Positions 6,089 to 10,433 of a DNA stretch of 10,433 nt are shown piece by piece. The notes under the pieces are model-generated. The model was given only the letters and a program-made list of their open reading frames with translations. It was not told the origin of the DNA and searched no databases. A program made the translations under genes and the position numbers. The stretch is from an uncultured Clostridium sp. (GTDB taxonomy: Bacteria; Bacillota; Clostridia; Lachnospirales; Lachnospiraceae): assembly GCA_958349075.1 (NCBI GenBank), contig CATWBR010000132.1, positions 1 through 10,433 of the forward strand. Reading direction: 5' to 3'. The stretch's first letter is position 1, and each line of letters begins with the position of its first letter.

Positions 6089-6970
6089 ATGGGAAGTACA
6101 ACGTTGGAAATACAGACTGCGAAAAAACGTTCACAGCTTGGCATGATATGGCATCGTCTGACAAAAAATAAACTGGCTGTCATCGGCCTGGTTATCATTG
6201 TTGCCATGATTGTAGCCTCGATTGGAATCGGATTCACAGTCGACTATAATAAAATTATTTTACACGATCTGAAGAATAAGCTGCAGGGACCGAGCCTGAC
6301 CCATTGGTTTGGAACGGATGCTTATGGGCGCGACCTGCTTTACAGAATTATATATGGTGCGCGTATCTCCCTGTTCATCGGTTTTGTCTCCGTGGCCGGA
6401 GCGATGTTTATCGGCGGTGCGATTGGAGCGATATCCGGTTACTACGGCGGTAAGATTGATATTGTGGTGATGCGTTTTATGGATATGCTTATGGCTATCC
6501 CTTCCACGCTGTTCGCCATCTGTGTCGTATCTGCCCTTGGTACCGGTGTTATGAACCTGCTTCTGGCTATCATGGTTTCCATGATACCTCAGTTCGCAAT
6601 GATTGTCCGGTCCTCCGTGCTGACAATCAAGGGTTCGGAATTCATTGAAGCGGCGCAGTGCGGCGGTACGTCCACGGCCCGTATCATTATGCGTCACATT
6701 ATCCCCAACGCCATGGGACCTATCATTGTGCAGGCGACTCTGGCTCTGGGCGGTGTTATCCTGACAGCGGCCTCCATGAGCTTTATCGGCCTGGGCGTTC
6801 AGCCTCCGGAGCCGGAATGGGGCGCTATCCTTACAGAAGGCCAGGAATTCATGCGTGATTTCCCGTACCTTGTAATCTTCCCGGGTGTTACCATCATGAT
6901 GGCTGTGCTGGCATGTAACTTCCTGGGCGATGGACTCAGAGATGCTCTCGATCCGAAGCTGAAACAGTAG
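6089..6970 (+). CDS. ABC importer permease, DppC/OppC-like
   Basis: This is a 293-residue partner permease. The N-terminal cytoplasmic tail (WHRLTKNKLAVIG) and first helix (about 29-48) match the OppC_N layout. The family motif GTDAYGRDLLYRIIYGARIS lies at residues 75-94. The EAA loop is EFIEAAQCGGTSTARIIMRH (184-203), followed by IPNAMGPI. The signature SFIGLGVQPPEPEWGAIL (231-248) and the ending GDGLRDALDPK (280-290) are as in dipeptide/oligopeptide systems. It forms the membrane channel with the DppB-like subunit. The G-rich AGGGGGGTGG before the ATG acts as the ribosome binding site. A 52-base gap with no recognisable structure separates it from the ATPase genes. Confidence 0.95.
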   Translation: MGSTTLEIQTAKKRSQLGMIWHRLTKNKLAVIGLVIIVAMIVASIGIGFTVDYNKIILHDLKNKLQGPSLTHWFGTDAYGRDLLYRIIYGARISLFIGFVSVAGAMFIGGAIGAISGYYGGKIDIVVMRFMDMLMAIPSTLFAICVVSALGTGVMNLLLAIMVSMIPQFAMIVRSSVLTIKGSEFIEAAQCGGTSTARIIMRHIIPNAMGPIIVQATLALGGVILTAASMSFIGLGVQPPEPEWGAILTEGQEFMRDFPYLVIFPGVTIMMAVLACNFLGDGLRDALDPKLKQ

Positions 6971-7007
6971 AGTCTGAAAGAAGCCCGAACAGGTTTATGG
7001 TAACAAT

Positions 7008-7015
7008 GGAAGGAG
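7008..7015 (+). promoter_or_regulatory. Ribosome binding site deciding the start at 7023
   Basis: GGAAGGAG ends 1 base before the ATG at 7017 but 7 bases before the in-frame ATG at 7023. The second spacing is functional and the first is not, so the ATPase should begin at 7023. Confidence 0.75.
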
Positions 7016-7022
7016 TATGACG

Positions 7023-8078
7023 ATGAATAATAATGATATTTTGCTTGATATAAAGGATTTGGAAGTAACCTACGATACGGAAGAGGGGATTGTCCGCGCG
7101 GTTAATAATATATCCTTCAGCGTGGTCAGAGGAAAAACCCTGGGTATCGTGGGGGAGACCGGAGCCGGTAAGACGACAACCGCTATGAGTATACTGAGAC
7201 TCCTCCCGGAGAGAACCGGCAATATCCGAAAGGGAAGCATTGTCTATGACGGCAGAAACCTGCTGGAGCTTCCGATTGAAGAGATGCAGAAGGTCAGGGG
7301 CGAGAAGATCTCGATGATCTTCCAGGATCCGATGAGCAGCCTGAACCCCGTAATCACGGTAGGCGACCAGATTGCCGAGGTTTTGCAGCTTCATGAGGCG
7401 GCAGAGGGAAAAGGCGGCAAAAGACCCGGTAGAAAGCTGGGTAAACCAAGCCCTGAAATTATGAAGAGGGTTGATGAGATCCTTGAGATGGTAGGGATCC
7501 CGACAGAACGCAAGGTGGAGTATCCGCACCAGTTCTCCGGCGGTATGAAACAGAGAGTGGTTATTGCCATGGCACTTGTCTGTGAACCGGAGCTGGTAAT
7601 TGCCGACGAGCCTACGACGGCCCTGGACGTTACTATCCAGGCACAGGTTCTGGAGATGATGGAGAATCTGAAGCAGAAATTAAATACATCCATGATATTA
7701 ATTACCCACGATCTCGGCGTAGTGGCCGAGACCTGCGATGACGTGGCGATTATGTACGCCGGAGAAATCATTGAATACGGCACGGTGGAAGATATCTTCG
7801 ACATGTCAAAGAGCCACCATCCGTACACGGTCGGACTTTTCAATTCGATTCCGAGACTGACCGACACATCGGAAAGACTGCAGCCGATTCCGGGACTCAT
7901 GCCGGATCCGTCGGCGCTGCCGGGAGGGTGCAGTTTCCATCCGCGCTGCCCGCACTGCATCGGTAAGTGTGAACAGGCGGAGCCAGGTATATACCATTCC
8001 GGAACCCATAAAATCCGCTGTATCAGAATGGCCGATGACCATACGATGACGGATGACAAGGAAGGAGGAGCGTGCTGA
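7023..8078 (+). CDS. ABC importer ATPase, DppD/OppD-like
   Basis: This 351-residue cytoplasmic ATPase powers the importer. It has Walker A GETGAGKTT (44-52, Lys50), Q-loop Gln101 in MIFQDPMSSLNP, signature FSGGMKQR (171-178), Walker B LVIADE (191-196, Glu196) and switch His229 in ILITHD, all intact. The C-terminal oligopeptide/dipeptide domain holds Cys303, Cys309 and Cys316 with the RCPHC motif, spaced as in the partner ATPase. Some OppD-class proteins bind an iron-sulfur cluster with such cysteines. Between Q-loop and signature there is an odd Gly/Lys/Arg-rich stretch (about 127-142), longer than usual. The stop codon overlaps the next start (TGATG), implying translational coupling. Confidence 0.95.
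   Translation: MNNNDILLDIKDLEVTYDTEEGIVRAVNNISFSVVRGKTLGIVGETGAGKTTTAMSILRLLPERTGNIRKGSIVYDGRNLLELPIEEMQKVRGEKISMIFQDPMSSLNPVITVGDQIAEVLQLHEAAEGKGGKRPGRKLGKPSPEIMKRVDEILEMVGIPTERKVEYPHQFSGGMKQRVVIAMALVCEPELVIADEPTTALDVTIQAQVLEMMENLKQKLNTSMILITHDLGVVAETCDDVAIMYAGEIIEYGTVEDIFDMSKSHHPYTVGLFNSIPRLTDTSERLQPIPGLMPDPSALPGGCSFHPRCPHCIGKCEQAEPGIYHSGTHKIRCIRMADDHTMTDDKEGGAC
8062..8070 (+). promoter_or_regulatory. Ribosome binding site deciding the start at 8078
   Basis: AAGGAGGAG is 7 bases before the ATG at 8078 and only 1 base before an in-frame GTG at 8072. The ATG start is therefore chosen; it shares its A with the stop codon of the upstream ATPase. Confidence 0.8.
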
Positions 8079-9025
8079 TGGCTTTTATAGAGACAAAAAA
8101 CCTGAAAAAATATTTTAAGACCCCAAAAGGCATGCTTCACGCCGTAGATGACGTCAATATCAGTATTGAGAAGGGCCAGACCCTGGGGGTGGTAGGAGAA
8201 TCCGGCTGCGGTAAATCCACTCTTGGAAGGGTAGTGCTCAACCTTTTGGAACCAACCTCCGGCCAGGTATTTATCGACGGCCAGGAGATGTATAAGCTGC
8301 ACGGTGCGGCTCAGAAGGAAATGAGAATGAGGGCTCAGATGATTTTCCAGGATCCCTACTCCTCCCTGAACCCCAGAATGTCGGTCAGCGAGATTATTGC
8401 AGAACCACTTATCGCCAACAAACTGATGACGGAGAAGAGGGAAATCCAGGGGCGTGTGGAAGAACTGATGGAGACGGTCGGCCTTGCCCAACGTTTCATC
8501 AATGCCTATCCGCATGAGCTGGACGGCGGACGGCGCCAGAGAATCGGCGTGGCCAGAGCACTGGCGGTTAATCCGGATTTCATTGTCTGCGATGAGCCTG
8601 TATCGGCCCTCGACGTTTCAATCCAGGCACAAATTTTGAACCTGATGATGGATCTGCAGGACAGCATCGGCCTGACCTACATGTTTATCACACACGATCT
8701 TTCCGTCGTTAAACATATCAGTGATGAGATCGCCGTTATGTATCTCGGACAGTGCGTGGAGCGCGTTTCCAGTAAGGAGCTGTTCGTCAATCCGATGCAT
8801 CCGTATACGCAGGCGCTGCTTTCAGCCATTCCGATCCCGGATCTTTCCATGAGGGGAAAACCGAGACAGATACTGAGGGGAGAGGTTAAGAGCCCGATTG
8901 AACCGCCGGCAGGGTGCAGATTCGCATCAAGATGTCCTCATGCGACGGATGAATGCCGGGGCAGAAACTTCCAGCTAAGGGAAGTGGAGCCGGGACACCA
9001 TGTAGCCTGCAGACTGTACGAATAG
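8078..9025 (+). CDS. ABC importer ATPase, DppF/OppF-like, with altered signature motif
   Basis: This 315-residue partner ATPase forms a heterodimer with the DppD-like subunit. It has Walker A GESGCGKST (40-48, Lys46), Q-loop Gln91 in MIFQDPYSSLNPR, Walker B FIVCDE (168-173, Glu173) and switch His206. The ABC signature reads LDGGRRQR (148-155) instead of LSGGQRQR, so the serine that touches the ATP gamma-phosphate is an aspartate and the glutamine an arginine. One of the two composite ATP sites may therefore be weakened. The C-terminal cysteines 280, 286, 293 and about 311 (CRF-x-SRCPHATDEC) match the OppD/F tail and the spacing of the upstream partner. The dipeptidase gene starts 26 bases after the stop. 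Confidence 0.95.
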   Translation: MAFIETKNLKKYFKTPKGMLHAVDDVNISIEKGQTLGVVGESGCGKSTLGRVVLNLLEPTSGQVFIDGQEMYKLHGAAQKEMRMRAQMIFQDPYSSLNPRMSVSEIIAEPLIANKLMTEKREIQGRVEELMETVGLAQRFINAYPHELDGGRRQRIGVARALAVNPDFIVCDEPVSALDVSIQAQILNLMMDLQDSIGLTYMFITHDLSVVKHISDEIAVMYLGQCVERVSSKELFVNPMHPYTQALLSAIPIPDLSMRGKPRQILRGEVKSPIEPPAGCRFASRCPHATDECRGRNFQLREVEPGHHVACRLYE

Positions 9026-9051
9026 GCATTGCCGGGAGGCAGAGGGGAATT

Positions 9052-10433
9052 ATGCATCAGAAAATTAAAGAATATTTTGAAGTCCATAAGCAGGAAATGC
9101 TTGATGATATCATGGCCGCAATCCGAATTCCCAGCGTAAACGGACCGGAACAGCCGGGCATGCCGTTTGGGGAAGAGAATGCCAGGGTTCTGGCGTTTGC
9201 CCGGATGCTTGGAAATGAACTGGGTATGAAAGCCGAGGTGCTGGAAAATAAGGTGGCGGTGATCGATTTGAACGACGCCCCGACAGAGCTTGATATTCTG
9301 GCGCATCTCGACGTCGTGCCCGCCGGGGACGGTTGGACCGTTACGGATCCGTTTGTACCGGTTATCAGGGATGGACGCCTGTACGGCCGCGGTTCCTCGG
9401 ATGACAAGGGACCGGCTGTCGCGGCTTTGTATGCAATGAAGGCGGTAAAGGACCTGGGAATTCCACTGACTAAAAATGTGCGTCTGATTCTGGGAGCGGA
9501 TGAAGAAACCGCCTGCCGGGACACCGCATACTATTACAGTAAATTTAATGAAGCGCCCTGTTCATTTTCACCGGATGCAGAGTATCCGCTGATTAATATT
9601 GAAAAGGGTGGTCTGTACACGAAGTACAGCGCCGCGTGGGAGGCAGACGCCGCCCTTCCGAGACTCGTCTCTCTGAAAGGCGGAACGGCGGGAAATGTGG
9701 TTCCGAACCGTGCAGAAGCCGTTGTCGAGGGACTTGAGGAAGCGGTTATCAGGAATATCTGCAAAACAGCGGGTGAAGAGACTGGAATCCAGTTTACCGT
9801 AGCCCCTGAAGAAAATGCACCGGATGGGAGTAAGGGAAGGTATGTAATCCGCGCAACGGGGATCAGCACCCATGCTTCCACACCCTGGGATGGCAATAAT
9901 GCGGTTACGGGGCTGATCAGAGCCGTTGTGAGCCTCCCGCTCGCAGAGGGCACAGGAATTGAGACCTTAAAGGGACTTTCTGAAATCTTTCCGCATAATG
10001 ATTATTATGGAGAGGCAGCAGGCGTTGCCCAGAAGGATGAAGTGTCGGGCGTACTCACTCTCGGTACCAATATGGTGGAATATGGGACAACGGGACTGAT
10101 GGGCAAAATAGACTGCCGTGCGCCGATTTGCGCCACGAAGGAAAATATGCTGGATGTACTGAGCACAAAGCTCAGCGCGGCCGGAATCAAGATTGATCCG
10201 GAAAGCCAGATGACGCCGCCTCACCACGTGCCGGCTGAGAAACCGTTTGTACAGACACTGTTGTCCTGCTATGAGCAGGTGATGGGTGAAAAAGGTTACT
10301 GCATGGCGATCGGCGGAGGAACTTACGCACACAGGCTGGAAAACGGAGTTGCGTTCGGATGCATGAAGCTGGGAATCGACTATCATATGCATGGAGCCGA
10401 CGAGTATCTGATTATTGATGATATGGTTAAGAG
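9052..10433 (+). CDS. M20 family dipeptidase (PepV/Sapep type), 3' end cut by window
   Basis: The frame is open from the ATG at 9052 to the window edge: 460 codons and two extra bases, with family length near 470, so only a few residues are missing. It is a two-metal cytoplasmic peptidase. The metal site is complete: His85 and Asp87 in AHLDVVPAGDGW, Asp117 in GRGSSDDKGP as bridging ligand, Glu151 as catalytic base with Glu152 in GADEETACRD, Asp175 in SPDAEYP, and His447 in YHMHGADE. The lid domain (about 190-380) includes the ISTHAS motif. PepV-like enzymes cut dipeptides with free amino ends, and some relatives act on beta-Ala-His or on D-amino-acid dipeptides. Its position straight after the importer suggests it hydrolyses the imported compound. 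AGAGGGG (9041-9047) is the ribosome binding site. Confidence 0.93.
   Translation, partial: MHQKIKEYFEVHKQEMLDDIMAAIRIPSVNGPEQPGMPFGEENARVLAFARMLGNELGMKAEVLENKVAVIDLNDAPTELDILAHLDVVPAGDGWTVTDPFVPVIRDGRLYGRGSSDDKGPAVAALYAMKAVKDLGIPLTKNVRLILGADEETACRDTAYYYSKFNEAPCSFSPDAEYPLINIEKGGLYTKYSAAWEADAALPRLVSLKGGTAGNVVPNRAEAVVEGLEEAVIRNICKTAGEETGIQFTVAPEENAPDGSKGRYVIRATGISTHASTPWDGNNAVTGLIRAVVSLPLAEGTGIETLKGLSEIFPHNDYYGEAAGVAQKDEVSGVLTLGTNMVEYGTTGLMGKIDCRAPICATKENMLDVLSTKLSAAGIKIDPESQMTPPHHVPAEKPFVQTLLSCYEQVMGEKGYCMAIGGGTYAHRLENGVAFGCMKLGIDYHMHGADEYLIIDDMVK

Noticed and set aside
8072..8078. GTG start at 8072 for the second ATPase
   Set aside because: Only 1 base separates it from the ribosome binding site; the ATG at 8078 has a proper 7-base spacing and the common TGATG overlap.
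7391..8515. Long open frame on the - strand (374 codons) opposite the two ATPase genes
   Set aside because: It is antisense to two unmistakable ATPases with complete motifs, spans their junction, has no ribosome binding site that I can see and no recognisable protein features.

Overview
The window looks like chromosomal DNA from an anaerobic Firmicute, most likely a gut Clostridia/Lachnospiraceae member. The grounds are balanced base composition, strong AGGAGG-type ribosome binding sites before nearly every gene, a Gly/Ser/Ala-rich linker after the lipobox of the binding protein, and a PepV-type M20 dipeptidase. The taxonomic call is inference. All eleven genes lie on the + strand with short gaps (longest 153 bases), as expected of one operon. 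No transcriptional regulator, RNA gene, insertion sequence, CRISPR array or phage gene is visible.

Region 1 (83-3412) is an enzyme block. It holds a PLP-dependent class V aminotransferase-fold protein without the cysteine desulfurase active-site loop, a small VOC-fold protein that lacks most of the usual metal ligands, a two-cysteine Asp/Glu racemase-superfamily protein, and two tandem paralogues of 123 residues each from a family I do not recognise. The paralogues look like ferredoxin-like (dimeric alpha/beta barrel) proteins.

Region 2 (3431-9023) is a complete peptide/nickel/opine-class ABC importer in the order lipoprotein binding protein, DppB-like permease, DppC-like permease, DppD-like ATPase, DppF-like ATPase. 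A stable hairpin without a U-tract separates the binding-protein gene from the permeases. The two ATPase genes overlap by one base.

Region 3 (9052 to the end) is an M20 dipeptidase that runs off the right edge, missing only the last few residues.

My reading is that the operon imports a peptide-like or modified amino acid, hydrolyses it with the M20 enzyme, and processes the product with PLP-dependent and cofactor-independent (two-cysteine) enzymes, both of fold families that include racemases and epimerases. The substrate cannot be read from the sequence. The tandem 123-residue proteins and their link to the two racemase-like enzymes are the most likely undescribed element. Three gene starts (2565, 7023, 8078) were set downstream of the longest possible reading frame because the ribosome binding sites fit those codons better.
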